Assembly (NCBI RefSeq): GCF_014196925.1
Contig: NZ_JACIEN010000001.1
Span: forward strand, 1 to 64,000
Reading direction: 5' to 3'
Length of the DNA stretch: 64,000 nt
DNA from: Chelatococcus caeni
GTDB lineage: Bacteria; Pseudomonadota; Alphaproteobacteria; Rhizobiales; Beijerinckiaceae
In this document: positions 8,333-17,107 of the stretch, piece by piece
Layout of the letters: each line of letters opens with the position of its first letter
How positions within the stretch are numbered: position 1 is the first letter of the stretch
Program-made: the position numbers and the translations under genes
Notes under the pieces: generated by a model
The model's database searches: none
What the model was told of the DNA's origin: nothing
The model's input: the letters and a program-made list of their open reading frames with translations, nothing else

Positions 8333-8388
8333 CAACCCGCGCCCGCGTCATGGCGCGGGCGCTCACCCCATCAAAAGGAACCGAACCC

Positions 8389-10236
8389 ATGACCATCGAA
8401 ACCATCCCCTTCTCGAAACTCGCCCCGACCGAGGGCGCGAACCCCCGCCGCAGCATGGACGCCGCCGCCATCGAGGGGCTTGCCGCCTCGATCAAGGCCG
8501 ACGGCCTGTTGCAGAACCTTGTGGTGCGCCGCGACGGGCGGAAGTTCCGCATCGTCTCGGGCGAACGGCGCTGGCGCGCGCTCGCCCTGTTGGTCGAGCG
8601 CGGCGACATCGGCAAGGACTATCCCGTGCCCGTCGAGGTGCGCGCCGATCTGACCGAGGCCGACGCTTTGCGTCTGGCCACCGTCGAAAACATCCAGCGC
8701 GAGCAGCTTGCTCCGATGGACGAGGCCGAGGCGTTCGCCACCCTGTTGGGCGCGGGTGCCAGCCTTGAGGACGTGGCTGCGAAAGCGGGCGTGTCGGTGC
8801 TGACCGTCAAGCGCCGCGTGGCGCTGGCGAGCCTCACCGACGAGGTGAAGGCGCTTGTGCGGGAAGGGGAGATTTCCCTTGCCGCCGCCGAGGCGCTGAC
8901 GCTGGGCAGTGCCGAGCAGCAACGCGCCGTCATCGAGCGGCTTGAAAGCGGCTATCGCTACGATGCCGACGACATCCGCGACTGGCTGACGGGCGAGAAG
9001 CCCGCCCTGTCCTTGGCGATCTTTCCGCTGGAACGCTATGAAGGCACGACCACGTCCGACCTGTTCGCGGACGAGGACGCGACCGTCTTCGACGATGCCG
9101 AGCAGTTCCTTCGGCTCCAGACCGAGGCCGTCGAGGCGCTGGCCGCGCATCACCGCGAGGCGGGTGCAGCCTTCGTGGACATCCTGACCGAGAACTACGC
9201 CGCTTGGTGGCAGTATCGGGAGGCCGATGCCGAGCGGGGCGAGACGGGCGGGGTGGTGATCCACTTCAAGCCGTCAGGCCGTGTCGAGGTGCGGGAAGGG
9301 CTCGCGCGCCGCGAGGTGCGCCCGAGCGTGGCGGAAGAGACCGCCGACCATCCCGCCGCGCCCAAGGAGAAGCCCGAATATACGGGCGCGGTCATCCGCA
9401 TGGTCGCCGCCCACAAGTCGCTCGCCGTCATGGCAGGGCTTCTGGCCAACCCCCGCAAGGCGCGGGAGGTGGCGGTGGTGACGATGCTTAATGCCTGTGA
9501 CTGGACGGCGCGGGCGCGTCTCGATGCCCATCCTGCGCTCGCCTACTTCGCGGGCGAGGATGCGCAGCCCGACACCTACGCCAAGGTGGAAGGGGCGGCG
9601 CAGGTGGTGATGGAGGCGCTCGACATCGCCGCTACGCTCACCAGCCGCTATCCCGCGCCCGAACGCGGGGCATGGGAGACGCTCTTGCGTCCCCAGAAGG
9701 AGCCGCTGGCGCTCTACGAGGCCGTGACCGCCCTCGATGATGCCACGCTCGATGCGCTGCATCTGCTTCTGACCACGCTGACCTTCGGTCAGGGCAACAT
9801 GGACGCGCTCGATGATGGCGCGAGCCTGTTCAATCGCGTGGCCAGCGATCTCGGGGTGTCGATGCGGGATCATTGGCGCCCCGATGAGGCGTTCATCACC
9901 CGCCGCCGCAAGGATCAGCTGGAGGCCATCGCCAAGGAGACGGGCGCGGTGACCCGCCTCGGGGCGCTCAAGGACTACAACAAGACGCAGCTGGCCGCTG
10001 CCCTTGCCCGTCACTTCGAGCGCTGCGCCGCCGATGACAAGCTGATCGCCGCCGACCTGAAAGCCCGCGCCAATGCGTGGCTGCCCGAGGCCATGCGCTT
10101 CGGCGGGGTCGAGGGGGAGAGCGGCGACATGGCCGAGGCCGAGGAAGTGACCGAGGTCGAGGCCGATGACGCGATTGGCGACGGTTTCCCCACGCCCGCC
10201 GTCGCCGAGGATGTGCAGCCCGCCCACGCGGCCTGA
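8389..10236 (+). CDS. ParB/Spo0J-like nuclease-domain protein
   Basis: A 615-aa protein. The N-terminal ParB-like domain (about residues 4-100) includes IPFSKLAPTEGANPR, a GLLQNLVVRR strand and the GERRWRAL box. A helix-turn-helix follows (EDVAAKAGVSVLTVKRRVALASL), and the rest is a long, family-specific C-terminal part ending in an acidic tail. ATG 8389 follows AAAGGAACCGA. Large ParB-like proteins of this kind travel with ArdC and DUF2958 genes on alphaproteobacterial conjugative elements; they are not partnered with an adjacent ParA, so a regulatory or DNA-processing role is as likely as partition. The element-2 counterpart is at 55764-57902. Confidence 0.85.
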   Translation: MTIETIPFSKLAPTEGANPRRSMDAAAIEGLAASIKADGLLQNLVVRRDGRKFRIVSGERRWRALALLVERGDIGKDYPVPVEVRADLTEADALRLATVENIQREQLAPMDEAEAFATLLGAGASLEDVAAKAGVSVLTVKRRVALASLTDEVKALVREGEISLAAAEALTLGSAEQQRAVIERLESGYRYDADDIRDWLTGEKPALSLAIFPLERYEGTTTSDLFADEDATVFDDAEQFLRLQTEAVEALAAHHREAGAAFVDILTENYAAWWQYREADAERGETGGVVIHFKPSGRVEVREGLARREVRPSVAEETADHPAAPKEKPEYTGAVIRMVAAHKSLAVMAGLLANPRKAREVAVVTMLNACDWTARARLDAHPALAYFAGEDAQPDTYAKVEGAAQVVMEALDIAATLTSRYPAPERGAWETLLRPQKEPLALYEAVTALDDATLDALHLLLTTLTFGQGNMDALDDGASLFNRVASDLGVSMRDHWRPDEAFITRRRKDQLEAIAKETGAVTRLGALKDYNKTQLAAALARHFERCAADDKLIAADLKARANAWLPEAMRFGGVEGESGDMAEAEEVTEVEADDAIGDGFPTPAVAEDVQPAHAA

Positions 10237-10245
10237 CCCGTCCAG

Positions 10246-10274
10246 CGAAGCCCGCCCGCCACGGGCGGGCTTCG
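10246..10274 (+). terminator. intrinsic terminator after ParB-like gene
   Basis: A 13-bp stem, CGAAGCCCGCCCG with CGGGCGGGCTTCG, with a 3-nt loop and followed by TCCTTTCC, lies 9 bp after the stop codon. Confidence 0.8.
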
Positions 10275-10316
10275 TCCTTTCCTCAATTCGCCAATTCTTC
10301 ATCCGACAGGTGTCCC

Positions 10317-10505
10317 ATGCCCACCATCCTTGGCGCGCTCGCGCTCTTCGTCCTCGCCGCCTACATCGCCCACGTCACGGGCAATCCCGAGAACTTCCTC
10401 TGGACGATCGTCGCCGTGCCCTTCGTCCTGCCCGTCACGGCCATCGTGCTCTGGATCATCGGCAAGTTGCTGGCCGCGTTCCGTGGCCCGCCGCCGTCAC
10501 CCTGA
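10317..10505 (+). CDS. small two-helix membrane protein
   Basis: A 62-aa protein made almost wholly of two hydrophobic segments (residues 3-20 and 27-52) separated by HVTGNPEN, with a short Pro-rich tail. It begins 12 bp before a second small membrane protein of the same layout, so the two may be diverged duplicates. The function is unknown; small membrane pairs of this kind recur in conjugative element backbones. Confidence 0.6.
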   Translation: MPTILGALALFVLAAYIAHVTGNPENFLWTIVAVPFVLPVTAIVLWIIGKLLAAFRGPPPSP

Positions 10506-10517
10506 CGGTCAGGAGCC

Positions 10518-10709
10518 ATGGCCATGCCGATCATCGTGACCCTCGCGCTCATCATCCTCGCCGCTTTCGTCAGCACCCGAACCGGCAGCGCCGACGCCTT
10601 CATCGCGGTGCTGGTCGTCGTCCCGCTGGCAGCCTTGGGGCTGTTCTACGTCCTGCTCATCCTCGGTTGGATTTTCAGAGCGATCCGAAGCGGGTCGAGC
10701 CCCCGCTGA
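10518..10709 (+). CDS. small two-helix membrane protein, paralogue-like
   Basis: A 63-aa protein with hydrophobic segments at residues 4-19 and 28-55 joined by STRTGSADAF. The layout copies the preceding gene (helix, TG-x-x-(E/D) turn, helix, basic tail), with the start 12 bp after that gene's stop. AGGAGCC precedes ATG 10518. The function is unknown. Confidence 0.62.
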   Translation: MAMPIIVTLALIILAAFVSTRTGSADAFIAVLVVVPLAALGLFYVLLILGWIFRAIRSGSSPR

Positions 10710-10959
10710 CTGAAGATCCCGTGCGCCGCATCGAGGACGGTGCGGCCATGCACCGACCCACAGCGCCGCCTCGCTCCCGTCAGGGGGCGGGGCGGTTTCT
10801 CATTGCGCAGGGGACGCGATTTGGCCGGAGGCCGAGAGAGGACGGAGGCCGATTGGCCGCGTGTCGGGTGAAGGGGGCCGAGGTCGCCAGCGCGTCTTGC
10901 CTCTGTTTGGCGCGGATCAGCCGCCCTTCTGCGTCCTTTCCTCTCATGGCCACATCTGA

Positions 10960-11167
10960 GCCCGTCGCCCGTCCCCGCAACGGCGCGCGGTCGGTTTCTT
11001 CCCCTGACCTGCGGTCATTCCTCGCGAAACAAGAAACAGCCCGCTTGCCGTCTCCCACTGCGTTCCGCCCTGCGGGTGCGGGTCCGTGCTTCGACGGTCT
11101 CTCTCATGGGCCATGGAAAGGTCGCGATGGGCGCGACCGCCAGAACCAAACAAAGGAGACTTTCATC
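10960..11167 (+). promoter_or_regulatory. element-1 leader, copy 2 (upstream of DUF736 gene)
   Basis: This leader carries the same ordered blocks as the leaders at 4530 and 18355 (GCAACGGCG, TTTCTTCCCC, TTCCTCGCG, AAACAGCCCGC, GCCGTCTCC, GGGTGCGGG), then GGTCGCGATGGGCGCGACC as the last hairpin before the ribosome binding site AAAGGAGA. Nothing gene-like is seen in 10710-10959. Confidence 0.6.
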
Positions 11168-11461
11168 ATGGCAACCATCGGCACCTTCACCAGGACCGAC
11201 AGCGGCTTCACCGGCACCATCCAGACCCTCGGCGTCAAGGCCACCAAGGTCGCGATCACCAGCGTCGAGAAAACCGCAGACGCCGCCCCCGACTTCCGCG
11301 TCAAGGCGGGCGCTGTCGAGATCGGCGCGGCCTGGCACCGCACCTCCAAGGGCGGCAACGAGTACATCTCGGTCAAGCTGGACGACCCGAGCTTCGCCGC
11401 CCCGATCTACGCCAACCTGGTCGAGCAGGACAAAGGCTTCGCCCTCATCTGGAGCCGCTGA
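11168..11461 (+). CDS. DUF736-family protein
   Basis: A 97-aa protein of the DUF736 family, which begins MATIGTFTRTDSGFTGTI and continues with a beta-rich pattern through VKAGAVEIGAAWHR and a C-terminal FAAPIYANLVEQDKG. DUF736 genes are among the most constant small genes on alphaproteobacterial conjugative plasmids and ICEs, but no activity is established. ATG 11168 follows CAAAGGAGAC. A strong hairpin follows the stop, so the gene looks monocistronic under the shared leader. Confidence 0.92.
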   Translation: MATIGTFTRTDSGFTGTIQTLGVKATKVAITSVEKTADAAPDFRVKAGAVEIGAAWHRTSKGGNEYISVKLDDPSFAAPIYANLVEQDKGFALIWSR

Positions 11462-11472
11462 CCGCAGGCGAC

Positions 11473-11496
11473 GCCGCCCGCCACACGGCGGGCGGC
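11473..11496 (+). terminator. hairpin after DUF736 gene
   Basis: GCCGCCCGCC (11473-11482) pairs with GGCGGGCGGC (11487-11496) across an ACAC loop, 12 bp past the stop. The following bases are C-rich, not T-rich. Confidence 0.6.
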
Positions 11497-11529
11497 CCTG
11501 CCTCCCCCGATAGTTTGACGATTTAATGA

Positions 11530-12039
11530 ATGGACGATTTTGACATGATCACTTTGACCGACATCCATCTGCAACGCCTGCACGCCGAGGCCAAACGCCT
11601 CGCCGAAGACGCCGACCGCCGCCTCGCCACCGCCTTGGACAGCGACGATCCCGACGACTGGGATGCGTGGAAAGAAGCTGACGGCATCGCCACGGGCTTC
11701 AAGCTCGCCCTTCAGGAGGTCGCCCGCGAGGCGGCCGATCCCGAGCCGACGCCGCCCGCGCCCGCTCTCAGTTACGACGACTGGCGCGATGCCTATCGCC
11801 CTGTCCGCAACACCATCCGCAAGGATGCGCCCTTCGACGGGTGCATGTTCGAGACCTTCGGCCCCGAACTCGATGCCGTTCGTGCGGCCGATCCGGCTTG
11901 CGTCTGGACGCTCGTCAGCAGCGATGACGACGACGGCCTCTGCCTTCTGTCCGGCTTCCACTTCGTCAACCGCCTTGGCTACCTCATCACCGAGCGCCCA
12001 TGGAAGGGCGCGGAGTCAGTGGAAATCGCCCTTGATTGA
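11530..12039 (+). CDS. conserved hypothetical protein, intact paralogue of 17108 fragment
   Basis: A 169-aa protein. The first half is a charged helix (HLQRLHAEAKRLAEDADRRL) and an acidic linker. The C-terminal 80 residues form a compact domain with DAPFDGCMFETFGPELDAV, an acidic DDDDGLCLLSGFHFVNR and YLITERPW. I know no function. A second copy of the C-terminal domain lies at 17108-17353 without its first half, so the 5-kb block between them was probably inserted or left by a duplication. Of the two copies, only this one has an N-terminus. Confidence 0.72.
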   Translation: MDDFDMITLTDIHLQRLHAEAKRLAEDADRRLATALDSDDPDDWDAWKEADGIATGFKLALQEVAREAADPEPTPPAPALSYDDWRDAYRPVRNTIRKDAPFDGCMFETFGPELDAVRAADPACVWTLVSSDDDDGLCLLSGFHFVNRLGYLITERPWKGAESVEIALD

Positions 12040-12046
12040 ACAGGCC

Positions 12047-12082
12047 GGGAGACCGCCGTCCGCAACCGGGCGGCGGTCTCCC
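12047..12082 (+). terminator. strong hairpin between convergent genes
   Basis: A 12-bp perfect stem, GGGAGACCGCCG with CGGCGGTCTCCC, lies between the stops of the genes at 11530 and 12090. Confidence 0.75.
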
Positions 12083-12089
12083 TTGGGCC

Positions 12090-13397
12090 TCACGGGAACG
12101 CAAACGAGAAGCGCGTATCCGTGGCGTATGGATCGCGGCAGGGGGCGTCGATCACGGCGTCCCGGCAGACGATGCCCGTCACGCTCTCTGCTCCGATCCG
12201 CCCATGATAGCTCTGGAACTCCGGCGCGCGGTTGGACGGGTTCTCGCGTATGTCAGTCTCGCGAAACGCAATGGTTTCGCCGTCGATCCGACCCTCGATG
12301 GCATAGCGCGACCCGGACGACCATAAGGACTCGCCACTGAACAGATTGTCGTTGGGGTCGAATGTCTCGAAGGTGATCGTGAACTCGCTGACTGTTCGTT
12401 TTCCGCAGGGCAATCTTGCACAGCCCCATCTGTCCGGCTCGTCATAGCGCGCCTGAACCGCTGCTCCGGCAGCCAGTGCGTCACGCAGGATCACAATGCC
12501 CGCGGCCCGTCTGGCGCGACGCTCTGCGATGACCTCTTCGGGGTAGAAGGCAACCTGCACAAGGCCCTGCGCGCAGTCCGAGAAACCGCCCAGCGCCGTC
12601 TCCCTTCCATCCAGCGCCAGCCGATAGACACAATTCAGGACGGCATCGCCACGCTGGATGTCCTCGACATTCTCGAAGATCATCATGCCATTGGTGATGA
12701 TGCCGTTGATCCGTTGAACCGATGACAGCGTCAGCCAGGTCAGCTGACCTGTAAAGCGATCATTCGCATCAAGGACAACATCGACGACCTCGAAGGGCCA
12801 GACCGAGCCGCCCTGGCTCGACTCACCGCGAAACTCGCCTCGCCCGAGAAGATGGCGCAATCGCGCGGAGTCGCGGTCGATGGCGGCCTGCTGAGCTTCA
12901 CGAGCCGAGCGCTGTCGCGCTTCGGCCTCGGCGATCACTGCGCGATGCTCGTGGCTGTCGCGCAGAACCGTCCGCCCGGAAAAGCTGCTGCGCGGCGCGC
13001 CCGAGCCCTCGAAAGGGCTGCCCTGAAAATCAAAGGAATATTCCCATTCCCCGCGATAGAGTCGCGCGGAGGCAAAGCCGAAAAGCTCGACCACATGGCC
13101 CTCGGGCAGGACCGGCGCCAGCACGGTGACGTCGTCGATCTGAGACACGAAGCCGAAGGTCGCCTGTTGCAGACGCGCGGTGGCGCGAATGCGCATCCGG
13201 ATATCGGGATCGACGATGCTGCCGACATTCTGCGTGGCCTGGATGGTCAGGGACTCAACCGACCAGATTGCCGGGATCTCGAAGCTCAGCCCCTCGGCGA
13301 CCTGCGCCTCGGTGGGTGCCTCTTGCGCCTGACCCTTTATTGGCCCGACAACCACAAGGGCAAGAGCCAACAAAATTCCTGAAATCGTCGCCTTCAT
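12090..13397 (-). CDS. secreted protein of unknown family, 435 aa
   Basis: The first 25 residues (MKATISGILLALALVVVGP, then a QAQ cleavage-type site) are a clear signal peptide, so the mature protein is exported. The mature part alternates predicted beta regions with an Arg/Glu/Ala-rich helix near residues 150-185 (RAVIAEAEARQRSAREAQQA). Four Cys lie in the C-terminal third, including CARLPCGK and an end segment with CRDAVIDAPC, suggesting disulphides. I recognise no family. It is the last gene of a five- or six-gene minus-strand run of exported proteins and is preceded by 34 bp. Confidence 0.72.
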   Translation of the reverse strand: MKATISGILLALALVVVGPIKGQAQEAPTEAQVAEGLSFEIPAIWSVESLTIQATQNVGSIVDPDIRMRIRATARLQQATFGFVSQIDDVTVLAPVLPEGHVVELFGFASARLYRGEWEYSFDFQGSPFEGSGAPRSSFSGRTVLRDSHEHRAVIAEAEARQRSAREAQQAAIDRDSARLRHLLGRGEFRGESSQGGSVWPFEVVDVVLDANDRFTGQLTWLTLSSVQRINGIITNGMMIFENVEDIQRGDAVLNCVYRLALDGRETALGGFSDCAQGLVQVAFYPEEVIAERRARRAAGIVILRDALAAGAAVQARYDEPDRWGCARLPCGKRTVSEFTITFETFDPNDNLFSGESLWSSGSRYAIEGRIDGETIAFRETDIRENPSNRAPEFQSYHGRIGAESVTGIVCRDAVIDAPCRDPYATDTRFSFAFP

Positions 13398-13431
13398 CCG
13401 TCCTCCTTTCGTGCAAGATCGCGGTTCTGGA

Positions 13432-14088
13432 TCATGGCCTTACCCCGGCACGACACAGGTTCAGCCGCGCCTCCGCATCGAGGCGCATGCCCTCAGCGGC
13501 AAGCCGACCGTTCGGAACGGTGTCGAGGCGCTCCGCTTCCCGCACGCGCGCGCGGTATTCGGCATCGCAACTTGGCGCGGCGGGGCGGTCTGAACGACCG
13601 GAAGGGGCGCAGACCGCCAGCGCGCGCGTGAGCTCGGCCCGCGAGCCCGCCAGTGCCAGTGAAAAGGCCGGTAAATCCCCGGCAGTGACCCGCAGGCGCT
13701 GTCCGGCTTGCAGCGCATCCAGAAAATCCGAATGCCCCGGAAGATCGAGGGGTGTAACGTGCTGGAGATAACCTCCCAAGGTGACCGGGCTCATGGAGAA
13801 GGTGGCGTCGATCCGTCCTTCGACCGACAGGTTCACCTGCAGGGGGGCATCGACCAGCCCCGCGTCATCGACAAACAAGAACCATTCCGCGCCCGGGGGC
13901 GGGTTGTCTGCCTTGCAGCGCAGACCAAAGCACCGCGCCGCGTCCCCGTCGGCGCTGCATGCGGCGGTTCCCCAGCCAAGCACATCATCGGAGACCGCGA
14001 ACCAGTCCCCTGCCAATGCTGGGGTTGTACTCCAAATCAGGACGGCAAGTAACACGAGCGATCCACCATTTGATGTCGCGCGCGCCAT
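13432..14088 (-). CDS. secreted Cys-containing protein, unknown
   Basis: A 218-aa protein from ATG 14088. The start was chosen because the product then begins MARATSNGG followed by a hydrophobic core and the signal-peptidase-like site PALA-GDW. After the signal, ACSADGDAARCFGLRCKAD supplies three Cys, with others near CAPSGRS, CDAEYRARV and CRAG. The C-terminal 45 residues are Arg/Glu-rich. It resembles small exported proteins annotated only as hypothetical. The start lies 10 bp past the stop of the upstream gene, so they share a transcript. Confidence 0.68.
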   Translation of the reverse strand: MARATSNGGSLVLLAVLIWSTTPALAGDWFAVSDDVLGWGTAACSADGDAARCFGLRCKADNPPPGAEWFLFVDDAGLVDAPLQVNLSVEGRIDATFSMSPVTLGGYLQHVTPLDLPGHSDFLDALQAGQRLRVTAGDLPAFSLALAGSRAELTRALAVCAPSGRSDRPAAPSCDAEYRARVREAERLDTVPNGRLAAEGMRLDAEARLNLCRAGVRP

Positions 14089-14098
14089 CTGCGGCCCC

Positions 14099-14635
14099 TC
14101 AGTAGGTGTCGCCGCCCGTCGCGGCGTAATAGGCATCCATCAGGTCATCGTCGCCGATGCGGTCGAAGGCATAAGCTGACCCGTTCCAGCGCCAGATGGC
14201 CGGTCCTTGCAGTCCGGCAAAAAGCAGGGTCACCGGCTCGCTCCCATCCTCGATCCAGGCGACATCGATCGCCATAACATCGGCGACGGTCACATATCCG
14301 TTGGGGCTGGAATGGAGCACGCGGATGTTGCACTCGCCCTGAGCATTGCAGGTCTTGTCCGTCACCAGCTGGACGATGACCCAAAGGTGGCCGAGCCCGA
14401 GCTCTGGCGATCCGAGCAGGACCTTGGCATTAAGGCCGGGGGCAGGCGCTCCGGCCGCGACCGCGCGGATATCCGCATCGGGCAGTGTGCCGACCAGCAA
14501 TGTCTCGTCGCCTGCGACGAATTCGAAGCTGTGCACGATGAGAGCGTCCGCAGAGGCAGATCCAGTGGTGCCCAGAAGCAGTCCAGCTAGCGCCGCGATC
14601 ATCGCGGCACTCATTCCCCGTCGTGAATGGCTCAT
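14099..14635 (-). CDS. secreted protein, tandem paralogue A
   Basis: A 178-aa protein with a signal peptide (hydrophobic AAMIAALAGLLLGTTGSASA, then DALIV). The mature domain starts VHSFEFVAGDETLLVGTLPDADIRAV (in parts) and ends with AIWRWNGSAYAFDRIGDDDLMDAYYAATG. The next gene encodes the same domain at about half identity, so they arose by tandem duplication. Two Cys near residue 100 (CNAQGEC) are conserved as CNSQGC in the paralogue. The function is unknown. Confidence 0.72.
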   Translation of the reverse strand: MSHSRRGMSAAMIAALAGLLLGTTGSASADALIVHSFEFVAGDETLLVGTLPDADIRAVAAGAPAPGLNAKVLLGSPELGLGHLWVIVQLVTDKTCNAQGECNIRVLHSSPNGYVTVADVMAIDVAWIEDGSEPVTLLFAGLQGPAIWRWNGSAYAFDRIGDDDLMDAYYAATGGDTY

Positions 14636-14642
14636 AAGTTCC

Positions 14643-15188
14643 TCAATTCCGATTCTGTGCTCCCGTAATGGCGTCCGTATAGGCGTCCATCAGTGCTTCA
14701 TCGCCGAGCTGGTCGAATGCATAGGCTGATCCGTTCCACCGCCAGATTGCCGTTTCTTGGGCTCCCTCTACGGCTTCCGACAGAAAGATCAGAGCGGGTG
14801 GTTCGTTGCCGTCATCGATCCACGCGACGTCTGACGCCATCACTTCGGCTACAGTCACATATCCAGCAGGGCCGGAATGAAGGATTCGGATACTGCATCC
14901 TTGACTATTACATGTGTTTGTGGTCGCGAGTATCACGACGAGCCATTGATGACCCAAGCCGAACTCCGGCGTGGCCAAAAGAACCTTCGGATATCCTATC
15001 CTCTCGTACATTGGCGCTCCGGCCGCGACCGCGCGGATATCCGCATCGGGCAGTTTTCCGATCAGTAAGGACTCGTCGCCTTCAAGGAAATCGAAGCTGC
15101 GAACCACCGGCGTCGTCGCATGCGCAAGTGTTGCGACGAGCAAGCCTGCCAGTAAGAGTGCGGAGGAGCCGATCCTACGAAGTCTCAT
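14643..15188 (-). CDS. secreted protein, tandem paralogue B
   Basis: A 181-aa protein from ATG 15188, chosen because the product then starts MRLRRIGSSALLLAGLLVAT, a textbook signal peptide ending AHA. The mature domain parallels the gene at 14099: VRSFDFLEGDESLLIGKLPDADIRAV, GYVTVAEVMASDVAWIDDG and AIWRWNGSAYAFDQLGDEALMDAY (in parts). It differs mainly in one short loop before YPKVLLA. The two genes are 7 bp apart and probably co-transcribed. Confidence 0.72.
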   Translation of the reverse strand: MRLRRIGSSALLLAGLLVATLAHATTPVVRSFDFLEGDESLLIGKLPDADIRAVAAGAPMYERIGYPKVLLATPEFGLGHQWLVVILATTNTCNSQGCSIRILHSGPAGYVTVAEVMASDVAWIDDGNEPPALIFLSEAVEGAQETAIWRWNGSAYAFDQLGDEALMDAYTDAITGAQNRN

Positions 15189-15193
15189 CACGT

Positions 15194-15565
15194 TTACCGC
15201 AGGTAGGCTGGCCAGTATCGGCCAGAGCGGTCGTGCCAGTATCGGTATCCGTTGCCGTCGCGGTAGAACGTGTAACAAGTCCGCACGCCCGAATTGCTGT
15301 TGGTCGTGCAGAGCACGCCGTCATTGGCAATCTGATAGGTGCCCCGCGCGCTCATACGGCTATCGTCATACCGATAGGTGCCATCCCGCGAGAACATGAA
15401 CGTTCCTGTTCCCTGACTCCATGCCCGCCCAACAAAGGTGCTACGCACCTGATCAGCCGTCAGACGGTTGCCGTTATCGGCCGCTGCTGTCTGGCAGGCC
15501 ATCAGGCCCAGCATGAAAAGCGCGGCGAAGACCGCGCCGCAGCGTGACAAGCTCGGGAACATCAT
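15194..15565 (-). CDS. putative lipoprotein, unknown
   Basis: A 123-aa protein. Residues 1-24 are a signal sequence ending LGLMAC, which fits a lipobox with Cys 24 as the lipidated residue. The mature part is small and Tyr/Arg-rich with repeated short strands (GTFMFSRDGTYRYDD, GTYQIANDGVLCTT, CYTFYRDGNGYRYWHDRSG), like a small beta-sandwich. GAGGTAAACA precedes ATG 15565. It lies between the paralogue pair and the next secreted protein, 3-5 bp from each. Confidence 0.7.
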   Translation of the reverse strand: MMFPSLSRCGAVFAALFMLGLMACQTAAADNGNRLTADQVRSTFVGRAWSQGTGTFMFSRDGTYRYDDSRMSARGTYQIANDGVLCTTNSNSGVRTCYTFYRDGNGYRYWHDRSGRYWPAYLR

Positions 15566-15568
15566 TGT

Positions 15569-15862
15569 TTACCTCGGTAGCGCGGCTTTGATGCGGTCGA
15601 GGATCGTCAGCGACTCCCGCATGGCTCCGGTGTCGTTCTGTTGATGGGCGCGGTCGTGCAAGGCGCGGCCCCTTTCGAGTTGCCGGGTAAGGTCGGCTTT
15701 CCTGTCGGCGGGCAACGAGGCGGCGGCCAGCCGGGACGCCACGTCCGGGTATTCCGCCGTACCCCGGCAGGCAAGTGCGCTGGACGCCCCCGCCACGGTG
15801 AACATAAGCCCTCCTAAGAGAAGTGCGGCAGGCCGCAGGAAAGGTTTGTGTTGGTTGGTCAT
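15569..15862 (-). CDS. small secreted helical protein, first gene of cluster
   Basis: A 97-aa protein with a signal peptide (LRPAALLLGGLMFTVAGASSALA) and a mature part of about 65 residues that is mostly helical and charged (ASLPADRKADLTRQLERGRALHDRAHQQND). It is the promoter-proximal gene of the minus-strand secreted cluster and faces the membrane-bound possible regulator at 16095 across a 232-bp divergent region. No family is recognised. Confidence 0.68.
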   Translation of the reverse strand: MTNQHKPFLRPAALLLGGLMFTVAGASSALACRGTAEYPDVASRLAAASLPADRKADLTRQLERGRALHDRAHQQNDTGAMRESLTILDRIKAALPR

Positions 15863-16094
15863 GGGTGCCCCCGGCTTCCGTAAAGTTTGTTCATGCGAAC
15901 AGGCGCACGACTACGACCCGTGCGACGGGTCGCCCGAATATTTTCATAAGGGCTGCTACCGGCTGGTGTCACCGGCAATGTTGGAAGGCATGGAAAAATC
16001 GGAAAATGCGCCGAATAGGTGATCCTTCTCAAGAGCTTGATCGGGAGTCCCGGTCTGGCTAGAAAGGAGGGAAAGAGCCGCGTGAGGGGACGGC

Positions 16095-16922
16095 ATGGGG
16101 GACAAGTTCGCCAGTTTTGCAGAATGGTGGAAGCTGTTCGATGCTTTGTGCATCGAGCGTGGCCATGTCGATAACGACCGGATTGCCAGCGAATACTGTA
16201 ACCTGACCAAGAAGAAGGCGGACGGCGCTTACGAAAGCGCGCTGAAAAGCCTGAACAACTGGCGCAGGGGGTTACACACCCCCAGCCGCCGTAACTTCCG
16301 CATCCTGACCTTGCTGCTTCAAGTGGAGGACATGGACGATGCGCTGCCTTACTGGCACCGGCTTTATGAAGATGCCCAGCGGCGCAAGCCTTCCACCGAA
16401 CCGGACAACGGCGACGCGAACGGACACACGGGAACCCCCGAAAGGATAGCACCGCCTCATCCTGTTGCGGCTTCCCGCCGCGTCCGTCATTGGCAGATTG
16501 CCGGTATCGTCGCCCTTGTGTTGTTGGCCGCTGGCGGCGGCATGATCGGATTGAGCGGTTGGCAGGTGTCGGAAAGCTCGGCCATCCAAAGGAAGCGGCC
16601 CGAACCCGGCCCGCGTGTGATCGACATGACTGACCAGCGCATTTACTGGCGTGAGCTTTCCGAGGTGAGGGTAGGCGAGTCGGTTGTGATCCACGCCAAG
16701 CGTGGACGCTGCGGGGAGCAGCCACCATCGTGGGAAGAGGTGTTCGAGTATCTGCCGGAACTCGCCACGGGCATTTGGTCAGATGGAGGGGTAGGCTACC
16801 GCGTCAGCCGCTCATGTGGCGGAGCGACACCCGCAAGAGCGGTCGTGTTCACGGCCACGCGCCCCGGAGAACATCGGTTCATGCTTTACGAAGACCCCAT
16901 CACGATCCGGGTGGAAGAATAG
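16095..16922 (+). CDS. membrane-anchored protein with possible DNA-binding N-terminus
   Basis: A 275-aa protein in three parts. Residues 1-100 are cytoplasmic and helical, with a segment (SALKSLNNWRRGLHTPSRRNFRILTLLLQV, in parts) that reads like a Cro/XRE-type recognition region. A Pro-rich linker follows, then one transmembrane helix (about 140-160, IAGIVALVLLAAGGGMIGL) after basic residues. The last 110 residues are periplasmic, with two Cys (GRCGEQ, SRSCGG) that may form a disulphide. This is the layout of ToxR-like one-component regulators. It is divergent from the secreted cluster, which makes that cluster the obvious target. The regulatory role is inference. Confidence 0.68.
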   Translation: MGDKFASFAEWWKLFDALCIERGHVDNDRIASEYCNLTKKKADGAYESALKSLNNWRRGLHTPSRRNFRILTLLLQVEDMDDALPYWHRLYEDAQRRKPSTEPDNGDANGHTGTPERIAPPHPVAASRRVRHWQIAGIVALVLLAAGGGMIGLSGWQVSESSAIQRKRPEPGPRVIDMTDQRIYWRELSEVRVGESVVIHAKRGRCGEQPPSWEEVFEYLPELATGIWSDGGVGYRVSRSCGGATPARAVVFTATRPGEHRFMLYEDPITIRVEE

Positions 16923-16962
16923 GAGCGCTCTCCACGGACATTGCGGCGAGCCTTTTTCGCCG

Positions 16963-16981
16963 TCCCATGCTTGGCATGGGA
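16963..16981 (+). terminator. hairpin after membrane-anchored gene
   Basis: TCCCATGC pairs with GCATGGGA across a TTG loop, 40 bp past the stop at 16922. No T-tract follows, so it may be only a processing or termination stem. Confidence 0.45.
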
Positions 16982-17107
16982 GGCGGGTGCGATCGCGGCT
17001 ATCATCGGGTAGATTCCCTATTTCCGGCTTCAAGTTGTTTCCGGTCGTCTATCGAGCAGAGGAGCAAGCCAAGCATCAAATTTCGCGCGGCTGTCTCCCA
17101 AGACGCC

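Noticed and set aside
10166-11460. One long plus-strand gene covering the two small membrane genes and DUF736
   Set aside because: The open frame upstream of ATG 11168 has no domain, crosses a terminator and contains the shared leader; only the DUF736 part is real.
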